NCBI RefSeq assembly: GCF_902196135.1
Contig: NZ_CABIKE010000013.1
Location: forward strand, 1-41,223
Reading direction: 5' to 3'
Origin: Helicobacter suis
Lineage (GTDB): Bacteria > Campylobacterota > Campylobacteria > Campylobacterales > Helicobacteraceae
Length of the DNA: 41,223 bases
Each line of letters starts with the position of its first letter. Positions within the stretch are counted from its first letter, which is position 1. The notes beneath the pieces were generated by a model. It saw only the letters and a list, made by a program, of their open reading frames with translations. It was not told where the DNA came from and did not search any database. Of the stretch, positions 17,198-24,944 are shown piece after piece. The translations under genes were made by a program, and so were the position numbers.

Positions 17198-18622
17198 TTA
17201 TAAAAGCTCTTGTATTTTTTGGAGGGTATTTGTTGTAGAACACCCCTTTACAAAATCTATTAAAACCACTCGTTCTACTAAATGGCTGCCCACAATCTCT
17301 TTATCTTGATAATCCGCACCTTTGACTAAAATTTGAGGTTTAAGGATTTTAATTAGCTCTAAGGGTGTTTGTTCTTCAAAGATCACCACAAAATCCACAC
17401 ATTCTAAGCTGGCTAAAATAAAAGCACGATCTTCTTGGTGATAAATGGGGCGCTTATTGCCCTTTAAAGCTGTTACAGAAGAATCGCTATTAAGCCCGAC
17501 AACCAAAATATCGCCTAGCTTTTTAGCCTCTTGCAAATAATATACATGCCCTCTGTGCAACACATCAAAACAACCATTTGTGAAAACAACCCGTTTAGTG
17601 CTAGAACTTAAGATTGCTTGGAGTGTGTGTTTATCTAAAATTTTTTGCCCTTGATAGTGTTGTCGTAAAAACTCTAGCGCCTCGCCATAACTAGAACACG
17701 CGCTCCCAACCTTACTCACCACTACCGCAGCAACAGCATTAGCAAAAGTACAAGCTTGTCCAAAATCTAGGCCTAAACCTAAACAAAAAGCGAGCGCAGC
17801 AATCACACTATCTCCAGCCCCGCTTACATCATAAACTTCTTTGGCAATGGTGGGGATTTTAACTAGATTATCTTGATCTAAAAATGCCATGCCCTGCTCA
17901 CTTAAAGTAATAAGCGGGGTAGTGATGTGGTAGCCGTCTTTAAGAATAGTTAGAGCTTTAAGTAAACTAGTATCATCTGTAATATCTAATCCCGTAGCGA
18001 TTTGGGCTTCTTTCTTATTGGGGGTTAGTGAGTGAGCATGGGCATATTTAGAATAATCCTTACCCTTAGGATCGCAAAGAATGATCTTATCTTGCTCTTT
18101 AGCACGCATGATGAGTGCTTGGCATAAACTTTGATCTAATACGCCTTTTAAGTAGTCTGAAAGAACAAGTACATCTATATTTTGTAAGAAGGTATTGGCT
18201 ATTTCTAGTAAAGAGGCGCGCAAATTAGAACTAATGGGCGTGTTTTTTTCATGATCGATGCGCAAAACTTGTTGTTTACCAACCATTACACGGCTTTTTA
18301 AGCAAGTGGGGCGTGTAGAATCTATTAAAATCCCATCCACTCCAACACCTAAATCTTGCAAGATATTAAATAAACGATCTTTAGCCCCATCAGCGCCTAC
18401 TACCCCGCATAAATCTACTTGTGCTCCTAAAGCCACTAAATTATTAACCACATTAGCCGCCCCGCCTAAGCGATAAGTCTCTTCTATCACCTCTACTACT
18501 TGCACGGGGGCTTCAGGAGAGAGCCGCTCACTATTCCCCCAGATATAATGATCAACTATAATATCGCCTACCACCAACACGCGCACAGATTTTTTAGAGT
18601 GGTTTAAAAATGCGCTAAGCAT
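17198..18622 (-). CDS. hldE: Bifunctional heptose kinase/adenylyltransferase
   Basis: HldE (RfaE) phosphorylates D-glycero-D-manno-heptose 7-phosphate at C1 and later couples heptose 1-phosphate to ATP to give ADP-heptose for the LPS core. The 474-residue protein has an N-terminal ribokinase-type domain (1-315: VVGDIIVDHYIWG near the start, the DVSGAGDSVIAALAF catalytic loop near 268) and a C-terminal nucleotidyltransferase domain (from about 340) with the HxGH-type motif in TNGCFDVLHRGHVYYL. It overlaps hldD by 8 bases. ADP-heptose made by these steps is also the ALPK1 innate-immune ligand in H. pylori. gmhA does not follow it here. Confidence 0.96.
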   Translation of the reverse strand: MLSAFLNHSKKSVRVLVVGDIIVDHYIWGNSERLSPEAPVQVVEVIEETYRLGGAANVVNNLVALGAQVDLCGVVGADGAKDRLFNILQDLGVGVDGILIDSTRPTCLKSRVMVGKQQVLRIDHEKNTPISSNLRASLLEIANTFLQNIDVLVLSDYLKGVLDQSLCQALIMRAKEQDKIILCDPKGKDYSKYAHAHSLTPNKKEAQIATGLDITDDTSLLKALTILKDGYHITTPLITLSEQGMAFLDQDNLVKIPTIAKEVYDVSGAGDSVIAALAFCLGLGLDFGQACTFANAVAAVVVSKVGSACSSYGEALEFLRQHYQGQKILDKHTLQAILSSSTKRVVFTNGCFDVLHRGHVYYLQEAKKLGDILVVGLNSDSSVTALKGNKRPIYHQEDRAFILASLECVDFVVIFEEQTPLELIKILKPQILVKGADYQDKEIVGSHLVERVVLIDFVKGCSTTNTLQKIQELL

Positions 18623-19580
18623 TGGTTTTAGCTAGTTTTTTAATGGTGGGCAAGTAGGCTTTAATGCCACTTGCTAGATCATAATTTGGAGTGTAATCTA
18701 GGTCTTTATGAGTGCTTTGAATATCTGCACAGGTGTGGTTTTGGAAAAAAGGATAAGGGTTTTTAATGTAGGTGGTCTTAAAATCGCCTAATTCTTGTTG
18801 TAAAATTTCTATAATTGTATTGTAGCTATGGCTCACCCCATAACCTACATTATAAACCCCGCTTTTGCTTGCTAGCATAGCTTTTATATTAGCCTGAATC
18901 ACATCTTCAATATAGACAAAATCGCGTTGTTGTTCTCCAAACTCAAAAAGCTTAACTTCTTTGTTTTGCAAGACCTGCAAACCTAGTTGTAAAATCATAG
19001 AAGCAGTTCTACCTTTATAAAATTCCCCCGGACCATAGACATTAAAATAGCGCAAACCCACAATAGGCATTGAAGCTTCAAATGCTAGAGCACTTCTATC
19101 CATGCACAATTTAGAAAAACCATAAACATTTTCAGGCACTTCGTTTAAACCTACGCGGTTGGGTGCATCAGTATTGCCATAGACAGCAGCTGAGGAGGCA
19201 TAAATTACGCGTGCTCCTTTATTCTGTGCAATTTTAAGGAGTTTTAAAAAGGCTTGGTGGTTAGTTTGCATGACTAATTCTTGGTTAAGGTAGGTGGTAT
19301 CTGAAATAGCAGCTAGGTGGAAGAGATAATTAAAATTTATTTCTTCTAATGCGCTTAAATCTTGCGTGATGTCTGCGGTGATGATTTCCCCTTCAAATCC
19401 GATGAGGTTTTTAAAATGCCCCAAACTGCTCAAATTAGAGTCTCTAAATTTGTCTAACACAATAACGCGGGCTTTAGGGTGGTGTTTTTGGAAATACAGG
19501 GCTAAATTACTCCCAATAAAACCCGCTCCTCCTGTAATCACAATGGTTTTGTTTTCTAAAGTGTGTGAAATATTGGGCAT
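18615..19580 (-). CDS. hldD: ADP-L-glycero-D-manno-heptose 6-epimerase
   Basis: HldD (RfaD) epimerises ADP-D,D-heptose to ADP-L,D-heptose, the form used in LPS core assembly. The 321-residue short-chain dehydrogenase has the NADP-binding GGAGFIGSNLA (near residue 18), a catalytic YGFSKLCMD (YxxxK) segment and the family-typical RYFNVYGPGEFYKG and QQRDFVYIEDV stretches. The start follows AAGGATTAAC. It lies one base after gmhB and overlaps hldE by 8 bases. Confidence 0.96.
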   Translation of the reverse strand: MPNISHTLENKTIVITGGAGFIGSNLALYFQKHHPKARVIVLDKFRDSNLSSLGHFKNLIGFEGEIITADITQDLSALEEINFNYLFHLAAISDTTYLNQELVMQTNHQAFLKLLKIAQNKGARVIYASSAAVYGNTDAPNRVGLNEVPENVYGFSKLCMDRSALAFEASMPIVGLRYFNVYGPGEFYKGRTASMILQLGLQVLQNKEVKLFEFGEQQRDFVYIEDVIQANIKAMLASKSGVYNVGYGVSHSYNTIIEILQQELGDFKTTYIKNPYPFFQNHTCADIQSTHKDLDYTPNYDLASGIKAYLPTIKKLAKTNA

Positions 19581-19581
19581 G

Positions 19582-20109
19582 TTAATCCTTATTAAGTGGG
19601 GTTAAAAAATCTTGTGCTTCTTTTAGAGTTTTTATATTAAAAAACCCTGCGTACTCAAATTCTTTAGAGGCTTGTAGCCATAAACTAGTACCGATGCCTG
19701 CGCTAATTGAAAATTGCATATCGCTATATTTATCCCCTAGCATGATACTTTGTTTTAAATCTAGCCTAAAATCTTTAAGGGCTTGTTCTAACATGCCTAG
19801 TTTTGGTTTGCGGCATAGACATTGTTCTTCTGGGGCGTGGGGGCAAAAATAGATGCGATCTAAGCTAAAGCCTAAGACTTCTTGTAACTTAGTTTGCATA
19901 TAGCTACTTAAATGATAAAAATCCTGCTGACTATAATACCCGCGCCCAATCCCTGATTGGTTAGTAACTAGCAAGAGTAAATAGCCCTTTTGTTTGGCAT
20001 GTTTTAAAAGTTCAAAAATTCCGGGCATGAATTCAAATTGATTAGGGGTGTGGACATAACCATGATCAACATTAATCACTCCATCGCGATCTAAAAATAA
20101 GGCTTTCAT
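19582..20109 (-). CDS. gmhB: D,D-heptose 1,7-bisphosphate 7-phosphatase
   Basis: GmhB removes the 7-phosphate between the two HldE reactions. This 175-residue HAD-superfamily enzyme has the nucleophile motif FLDRDGVIN at the N-terminus, the zinc-binding cysteine/histidine loop FCPHAPEEQCLCRKPK, LLVTNQSGIGRG, and the metal-binding GDKYSDM. The start overlaps the stop of the upstream membrane-protein gene by 4 bases. With hldD and hldE it gives three enzymes of the ADP-heptose route in one unit. Confidence 0.95.
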   Translation of the reverse strand: MKALFLDRDGVINVDHGYVHTPNQFEFMPGIFELLKHAKQKGYLLLLVTNQSGIGRGYYSQQDFYHLSSYMQTKLQEVLGFSLDRIYFCPHAPEEQCLCRKPKLGMLEQALKDFRLDLKQSIMLGDKYSDMQFSISAGIGTSLWLQASKEFEYAGFFNIKTLKEAQDFLTPLNKD

Positions 20110-20798
20110 GCATGCCCTGCTGGAGTAGTTGTTAGCATTTGCACACCCATATAAATATTATACCCCCCAAACCCTAGCATCATTAAAAAAGCAATTTTAA
20201 GAAATAACGCCCTAAGCTCAGAACTTAAGAATCTACCAAAAACTAGCCCAAAGATAAACATAGGAGCAAAGGTAGCCAAACCTAAAAGCAAGAGTACAAA
20301 AAATGCGCGCTCTATATTAGGCTGGGCTAGAGCGTTGAGTGCAAAATAATAAACCATAGAACAGGGTAATAAGCCATTTAAAAGACCTAGTATATAAAAG
20401 CTAGAGAGCTGGGGGGTGCTTAAAAGATTTTTAAAATAACGCGTAAAAATCAACCCTTTTGCTATTTTAAACTTAAACACATACCCTAAAGCAAGAATTA
20501 TTAAAAGCACACCTACTACAATGAAAACAAAGGCTTGTAAATGCATGCGGTTAAGATGCCAAATACGGCTAGCCAATTCTAAAAGCCCTCTAAAACCTAC
20601 AAAAGCCAATAACCCCACACTAATATAAGTACTAATACGCCCCAGACTATAAAGTCCATGCCCTAGAATTTGTGATTTTAAAGGGGTGTTCTTTGTAAAC
20701 TTACTCTGACAATAAGCTAGTACAATCCCTCCGCACATACCCACACAATGGCCAAGAGACATTAAAGAGGCGTTTAAAAAGAGATAGAAAAATTCCAT
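20106..20798 (-). CDS. DsbD/SafE-type membrane protein
   Basis: This 230-residue inner-membrane protein has about six hydrophobic segments and the motif GHCVGMCGGIVLAYC near residues 16-30, typical of the DsbD_2/SafE (UreH-like) group that includes proteins tied to copper delivery and cytochrome maturation. The paired cysteines could bind a metal or pass on reducing power; the precise role is not known. A second helix-breaking LNGLLPCSMVYYFALNAL repeats the pattern, suggesting an internal duplication of three-helix units. It sits between coaX (6-base gap) and gmhB (4-base overlap), which says nothing specific about its job. Confidence 0.8.
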   Translation of the reverse strand: MEFFYLFLNASLMSLGHCVGMCGGIVLAYCQSKFTKNTPLKSQILGHGLYSLGRISTYISVGLLAFVGFRGLLELASRIWHLNRMHLQAFVFIVVGVLLIILALGYVFKFKIAKGLIFTRYFKNLLSTPQLSSFYILGLLNGLLPCSMVYYFALNALAQPNIERAFFVLLLLGLATFAPMFIFGLVFGRFLSSELRALFLKIAFLMMLGFGGYNIYMGVQMLTTTPAGHA

Positions 20799-20804
20799 TT
20801 AACT

Positions 20805-21425
20805 TTAAATCCTGGAGATAACACTTTGCATGCCCTTAAAAACTAGCAATTCGTGGTAAATGCCTTGTTTAAAAAAAGTGGCTAAAAATTTTCCATCACC
20901 ACCGGTAAAATAGGCCTTTTGATCCCCAATGAGGTCTTTAAGCAATAACAACACAGATTTAAGCGCACCATAGCTTAAAGCTTCTTGGGTGCTTTGAGGC
21001 AGAGTATTTAAATTAACGCGCGCATTGATTGGATAATTAAGGGCCTTAGAAATCTGGCTATAAGCTTTGTAATAGGCCTTTAATCCGGGCAATAAAACAC
21101 CGCCTAAGTGCATGCCAGAATCCATCACATCTACACTAATAGCACTTCCAGCATCTATGACTACAGCGCTTTTAGTTTGTAATCCTAAACATGCCGCCTT
21201 TCTATCCACCCCTAAACCCTCATATTTGCTTTTTAAAACAAGAAAGGGGGCTAAATCTTGAGCATGGGGGCAAACTTTTAAAAGGGCTTGTGTGTGTGCT
21301 GTATTGACACTAATGTAGTAAAGCGTATCTGTAAAAATAGTTTGTAGCTGTTCTACACGGCTTTTCCATACCTTAGAACCATTATAAAAATGTAGGTAGG
21401 TGTTGCCAATATCACATAAAATCAT
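20805..21425 (-). CDS. coaX: Type III pantothenate kinase
   Basis: CoaX phosphorylates pantothenate, the first step of coenzyme A synthesis, and unlike CoaA is not inhibited by CoA. The 206-residue protein belongs to the ASKHA fold and has the phosphate-binding CDIGNTYLHFY at the N-terminus, the GVDRKAACLG motif, the second phosphate motif VVIDAGSAISVDVM and GGVLLPGLKAYYKA. It overlaps the BamB-like lipoprotein gene by 4 bases. Confidence 0.93.
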   Translation of the reverse strand: MILCDIGNTYLHFYNGSKVWKSRVEQLQTIFTDTLYYISVNTAHTQALLKVCPHAQDLAPFLVLKSKYEGLGVDRKAACLGLQTKSAVVIDAGSAISVDVMDSGMHLGGVLLPGLKAYYKAYSQISKALNYPINARVNLNTLPQSTQEALSYGALKSVLLLLKDLIGDQKAYFTGGDGKFLATFFKQGIYHELLVFKGMQSVISRI

Positions 21426-22630
21426 GGGTGATCATGGCTTAAATCAAGGTAGTAGCGATCGTAATAGATTTTATCGGTACTATAAAAACTCATCTTATTT
21501 AATTTCCCGCCCCAATCCTTAGAAGCGCCTTTGAGTCTATAAACGCGGTAATCATCAAAATGATCCAAATCCACCTCTACTAAATAGCCCCGCTTTTCTA
21601 AGGTATAAAGCCTTTTATCTGTTACAACTAAAGTAGCAAACATAGCAAAGGGTAATTTAACAACCCCCATGCTCTGATCGTTAAGGGTTTGATCCATTTC
21701 TAATATCCGCCCATCAAGAGTGAGCACATAAAGGTGGTGGTTTTTATAAAGTACATCTACAATATCTGTATCAAAATTAAATTCTTGCCCTGAGATCACA
21801 GAGACTAAACGCTTGCCTGTAGCAGCAAACATGTTTTCTCCATCCACCTTTAAATAAGTAACATTGTTAAAGAATTTCTCGCTATTGAGCACAATATTGC
21901 GCACAATGGTTGGTTCTTTTTGACTCACATCTACGACAAGTAAACGGCCATCTAACATCGGAAAGACCACCACCGTATCTAAAAACACCGGAGCAGCCAC
22001 TAAAGAATTAATCGCCGGACTAGAAGTACCCTTTTCATTAAAAATTAACTTTTTAGTCGTGATGTCATAAATATTAGCCGAATTATCCGCCATCACCACA
22101 GCTAAGCTATTGCCTTTGATACTCGCGCTTAACGGATAGGTTTCTAAAGGGATAATGATAGAGGGTTTGGCATTAATAGCGGTACTAACTAATTCAATAT
22201 GATGGCAGTGATCGTTTAAAACCACATTTTGATCACTCCCCTCAAGATTGCCCATGATCTCTGCCTCTGCTTGTTGATCTGTAAGCGTGGCGTTTTTCTT
22301 GCGCTTTTTGACTTTTTTACCATTTTGTTTATGGCTACGCCAACAATCCTGAGCGAGGATATAATAATCTTGGCTTTGGTTAAGAAAAGAGATTTCTTTA
22401 TCCGTGTGTTTGCTTAACTTTAGCTGGGTTAGACCCTGTAAATCAATCACGCCCCCATTATTCAAAATAGCCCCATAGCGGTTAGTAAAAATAATGGGGT
22501 CTTTGAGTTGGTATTTAAAACTAATATCACCCCTGATTTTAGATCTAGGTGGCTTGAAGTTTTTGCGATCATTACACCCCAAACAGAGCAAGGCCAAAAC
22601 TACCGCGATGAGTAGCTTTAAACTCCTCAT
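21422..22630 (-). CDS. Lipoprotein with beta-propeller-like repeats (BamB-like)
   Basis: The 402-residue product begins with a lipoprotein signal (LLCLGC, lipid-bearing Cys19). The rest consists of repeated short beta-type stretches with a hydrophobic-VV..D pattern (for example SLAVVMADNSANIYDITTKKLIF, GRLLVVDVSQKEP, HLYVLTLDGRILEMD), as in PQQ-type propellers such as BamB of the outer-membrane protein assembly machine. Its upstream partner encodes a single-pass TPR-like protein of YfgM type, and yfgM-bamB neighbourhood is known from E. coli. BamB-like is therefore my inference; the position-equivalent H. pylori gene has, as I recall, been linked to plasminogen binding. Confidence 0.7.
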   Translation of the reverse strand: MRSLKLLIAVVLALLCLGCNDRKNFKPPRSKIRGDISFKYQLKDPIIFTNRYGAILNNGGVIDLQGLTQLKLSKHTDKEISFLNQSQDYYILAQDCWRSHKQNGKKVKKRKKNATLTDQQAEAEIMGNLEGSDQNVVLNDHCHHIELVSTAINAKPSIIIPLETYPLSASIKGNSLAVVMADNSANIYDITTKKLIFNEKGTSSPAINSLVAAPVFLDTVVVFPMLDGRLLVVDVSQKEPTIVRNIVLNSEKFFNNVTYLKVDGENMFAATGKRLVSVISGQEFNFDTDIVDVLYKNHHLYVLTLDGRILEMDQTLNDQSMGVVKLPFAMFATLVVTDKRLYTLEKRGYLVEVDLDHFDDYRVYRLKGASKDWGGKLNKMSFYSTDKIYYDRYYLDLSHDHP

Positions 22631-23244
22631 GGATGGCCTTTAATGGGTTGTTTACCGGTAGCGGGGTAATGTCTCATTAAAATGGCCATTTGGTATAAAC
22701 TAGATGTGGGGGGGATCGTGACTAAAATTTGTTGGATTTGTTTAGCTGAATCTGGTTTATTTTGGAGTAAATAGGCTTTTTGGATTGCGATAAAATCGCC
22801 TAAACCGGGCAAGTTAAGCGTTTGTAGCGTTTTTAAATCCTGTGTATAAGAGGCATAATAATAACTAGCCAGAGTTTGGACCAAAGGGCTAGTAGATTGT
22901 TTCAAATTTTCTAGGGTTTTTTTATCTTGATTTTTTAACGCTTTAGCGTAGAGATAAAGATCGTGGAGCTTGGGTGCGATAGTTTTTAAGCGCGCTAGCA
23001 CCGCCACATTTTGGGGGTTTTGTAAAACCTCATTGTAAACAGCGGTGATTTTTTTAATCCGACTCTCTTTTTGCATGTCTAAAAACTTTGTATACCCAAA
23101 CCACAAAATTAAAAAAGCTAAGATAGCCCATAACACATATTTATACTGCTTATAAAACCGCTCTAGCTTAAAAGCGCCCTCTAAGAGTTTTTCATCACTC
23201 TTAAATTCCTCTTGAATCTGTTTTAAATCCTCTTTAATGGCCAT
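22627..23244 (-). CDS. YfgM-like single-pass membrane protein
   Basis: The 205-residue protein has a charged cytoplasmic N-terminus, one membrane segment (about residues 35-52, YVLWAILAFLILWFGYTKF) and a periplasmic helical domain that looks like degenerate TPR repeats of the YfgM/TPR_21 type. In E. coli YfgM works with periplasmic chaperones near the Sec translocon and lies beside bamB. Here it shares one base with dut upstream and overlaps the lipoprotein gene by 4 bases. The family call is moderate since TPR-like repeats diverge fast. Confidence 0.65.
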   Translation of the reverse strand: MAIKEDLKQIQEEFKSDEKLLEGAFKLERFYKQYKYVLWAILAFLILWFGYTKFLDMQKESRIKKITAVYNEVLQNPQNVAVLARLKTIAPKLHDLYLYAKALKNQDKKTLENLKQSTSPLVQTLASYYYASYTQDLKTLQTLNLPGLGDFIAIQKAYLLQNKPDSAKQIQQILVTIPPTSSLYQMAILMRHYPATGKQPIKGHP

Positions 23245-23675
23245 TAAACCCCGCTACTCCCAAAGCCTTGAGTGCCCCGCTTTGTCTGATCTAATTCTTC
23301 TACCTCTTTAAAATCTGCGCGCATGACTTGACAAAGCACGCCCTGTGCAATGCGATCGCCTTGGTGGATATAAAAAGGCGTGTTAGATAAATTCATTAAA
23401 ATAACCTGCAATTCGCCCCGATAATCGCTATCAACGGTGCCCGGAGAATTAAGCACAATGATTTGGTGCTTAAGAGCCAAACCACTGCGCGATCGCACCT
23501 GTATCTCATAACCCTCTTCTAATTCAATGGCTAGACCGGTTTTAACTAACCCTACGCTTTTGGGTGCAATTATTAAATCTTCTAAGGCATGCAAATCAAA
23601 CCCGCTAGCCCCTAAACTTTGATAAGCCGGTAAATTAGCCTGTGGGTGTAGCTTTTTTAGTAAAAGCTTAACCAT
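23244..23675 (-). CDS. dut: Deoxyuridine 5'-triphosphate nucleotidohydrolase
   Basis: The trimeric dUTPase hydrolyses dUTP to dUMP, keeping uracil out of DNA and supplying thymidylate synthesis. The 143-residue protein shows the five motifs: [41 protein letters not shown] and the C-terminal lid [12 protein letters not shown] chose the ATG at 23675; a TTG two codons upstream (23681) is also possible, and both lie inside the end of greA. Neither has a strong ribosome binding site, so translation is likely coupled to greA. Confidence 0.94.
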   Translation of the reverse strand: MVKLLLKKLHPQANLPAYQSLGASGFDLHALEDLIIAPKSVGLVKTGLAIELEEGYEIQVRSRSGLALKHQIIVLNSPGTVDSDYRGELQVILMNLSNTPFYIHQGDRIAQGVLCQVMRADFKEVEELDQTKRGTQGFGSSGV

Positions 23676-24153
23676 AAACAATATCTTTATAGCAAATGTC
23701 TAGGATTTCAAACTCGCTTTCACCAGAAGGTAGAAGTACCGTTACCTCATCGCCCTTAGACTTACCCATTAAACTTTTAGCAACCGGCGATCCAAAAGAA
23801 ATAAGCCCCCGGCTTGGATCGCTCTCCATACTGCCTACAATGGTGTAGCTAAACTCTTTATCATTATTTAAATCCAAAATCCTAACCGTGCTCCCAAAAC
23901 TCACTTTTTGATGGCTTAAAGTTGAAGGATCGATCACCTGAGCATTAGCTAAAATACGGCTTAAATCATTGATTCGCGCTTCAATAAAAGCCTGTTTTTC
24001 CTTAGCCGCGTGGTATTCAGCATTTTCTTTTAAATCGCCATGTTCTCTGGCTCGATCAATTTCTTTAACAATCTCCGGTCTTTCTATTTCTTTGAGCCGT
24101 TTTAATTCAACGCATATTTTTTCATAACCATATGCGCTCATGGGTTCTTTCAT
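23668..24153 (-). CDS. greA: Transcription elongation factor GreA
   Basis: GreA enters the RNA polymerase channel and stimulates cleavage of backtracked transcripts. The 161-residue protein has the N-terminal coiled-coil with its acidic tip in [22 protein letters not shown] and the C-terminal FKBP-like domain ending near [28 protein letters not shown] box and an AAGGAG site precede it, so it starts the nine-gene minus-strand series running to hldE. An alternative in-frame ATG four codons later (MSAYGYEK) is possible. Confidence 0.96.
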   Translation of the reverse strand: MKEPMSAYGYEKICVELKRLKEIERPEIVKEIDRAREHGDLKENAEYHAAKEKQAFIEARINDLSRILANAQVIDPSTLSHQKVSFGSTVRILDLNNDKEFSYTIVGSMESDPSRGLISFGSPVAKSLMGKSKGDEVTVLLPSGESEFEILDICYKDIVYG

Positions 24154-24179
24154 TTTTTACTCCTTGTAATGAGAGGGGC

Positions 24180-24185
24180 ATTATA
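24180..24185 (-). promoter_or_regulatory. -10 box of the greA operon
   Basis: On the minus strand TATAAT reads from 24185 down to 24180, 27 bases before the greA ATG, followed by AAGGAG at 24166-24161. It is the only good promoter I see for the greA-dut-yfgM-bamB-coaX-gmhB-hldD-hldE series. Confidence 0.7.
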
Positions 24186-24202
24186 TAAAAAGCATGGTTA
24201 AA

Positions 24203-24277
24203 GGGCTATTAAAACGCATAAACTGGGTATTTGCTTGTATTAATCCTATTCTAAGCCAAAGATACCAATAATAGCCC
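24203..24277. repeat. Long imperfect inverted repeat between greA and the cyclo-ligase gene
   Basis: GGGCTATTA (24203-24211) is perfectly complementary to TAATAGCCC (24269-24277). Inside, GGTAT (24226-24230) pairs with ATACC (24262-24266), and TTG and CTT (24231-24236) can pair with CAA/AAG around 24253-24260 with bulges. The element lies in the 308-base stretch between the greA start and the first usable start of the next gene. The rest of that stretch holds the greA promoter (24180-24185) and, from 24300, the open upstream reading frame of the cyclo-ligase. It could be an RNA leader or a protein-binding site. Confidence 0.45.
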
Positions 24278-24320
24278 CACAAAATTTGATTTTTAATGAT
24301 TCAAGTTACAAAGGCATCAC

Positions 24321-24944
24321 ATTAAGACTTTAGAGATCAACACTAAGGCGCAGTTTCGCACTACATGCAAGGGTATTTTATATGCAAAGCACGGCGATAT
24401 TAAGGATCATAAAATCATCACCCATTTAATCAAAGCAATAAAACCCTATGCTAGGCTTAATGTGCTCATTTATTGTGCAATGCCCCATGAAGTGAGTTTA
24501 ACGCCCTTTATCAAATGGGCAAGGCGGCAAAAAATCAATCTCTTTATGCCTTTTGTGCGTAACCAATCCTGTTTAGTTGTTCCCTACCGTTTGCCTCTTA
24601 TTAAAAATACCTATGGGATTTATGAATCCAAATTTAGCCTATTTTATAAAACAAACTTAGATTTAGCTATTATCCCCGTTTTGGGTATAGATCCGCATTT
24701 TAAACGGGTAGGTTTTGGTAAAGGAATGTATGATTGCTTGTTTGCGCGGTTTAAAAAGCCGCCCTTAAGTGTTTTTATTGCTAAAGAAATCCTTGTATCT
24801 ACCCTAGACTTAGGAGAATCCCATGATATAAAAGGGGATTATTGCATGGACTATGAGGGGATCTATCACCACAGCTTTAAAAGGAAATTAAATGGAAAGA
24901 ATTTTTATAAACAGCTTGCTACCCTGCTTACTCACCGGCATTAG
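24321..24944 (+). CDS. 5-formyltetrahydrofolate cyclo-ligase, apparent ATT start
   Basis: This enzyme uses ATP to convert 5-formyl-THF to 5,10-methenyl-THF. The C-terminal half has the family segment DLAIIPVLGIDPHFKRVGFGKGMYD. The first usual start codon in frame is GTG at 24462 (160 residues), but the frame is open back to 24300, and the extra part (KAQFRTTCKGILYAK to PYARLNVLIYCAMPHEVSL) matches what the family has at its N-terminus. No ATG, GTG or TTG lies in that part. An ATT at 24321 stands six bases after AAAGG (24310-24314), so either ATT is used as a rare start, giving 207 residues, or an ATG was lost by one substitution and the gene is decaying. A Cys replaces the usual Arg after MYD. 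It overlaps RNase Y by 53 bases. Confidence 0.7.
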   Translation: MKTLEINTKAQFRTTCKGILYAKHGDIKDHKIITHLIKAIKPYARLNVLIYCAMPHEVSLTPFIKWARRQKINLFMPFVRNQSCLVVPYRLPLIKNTYGIYESKFSLFYKTNLDLAIIPVLGIDPHFKRVGFGKGMYDCLFARFKKPPLSVFIAKEILVSTLDLGESHDIKGDYCMDYEGIYHHSFKRKLNGKNFYKQLATLLTHRH

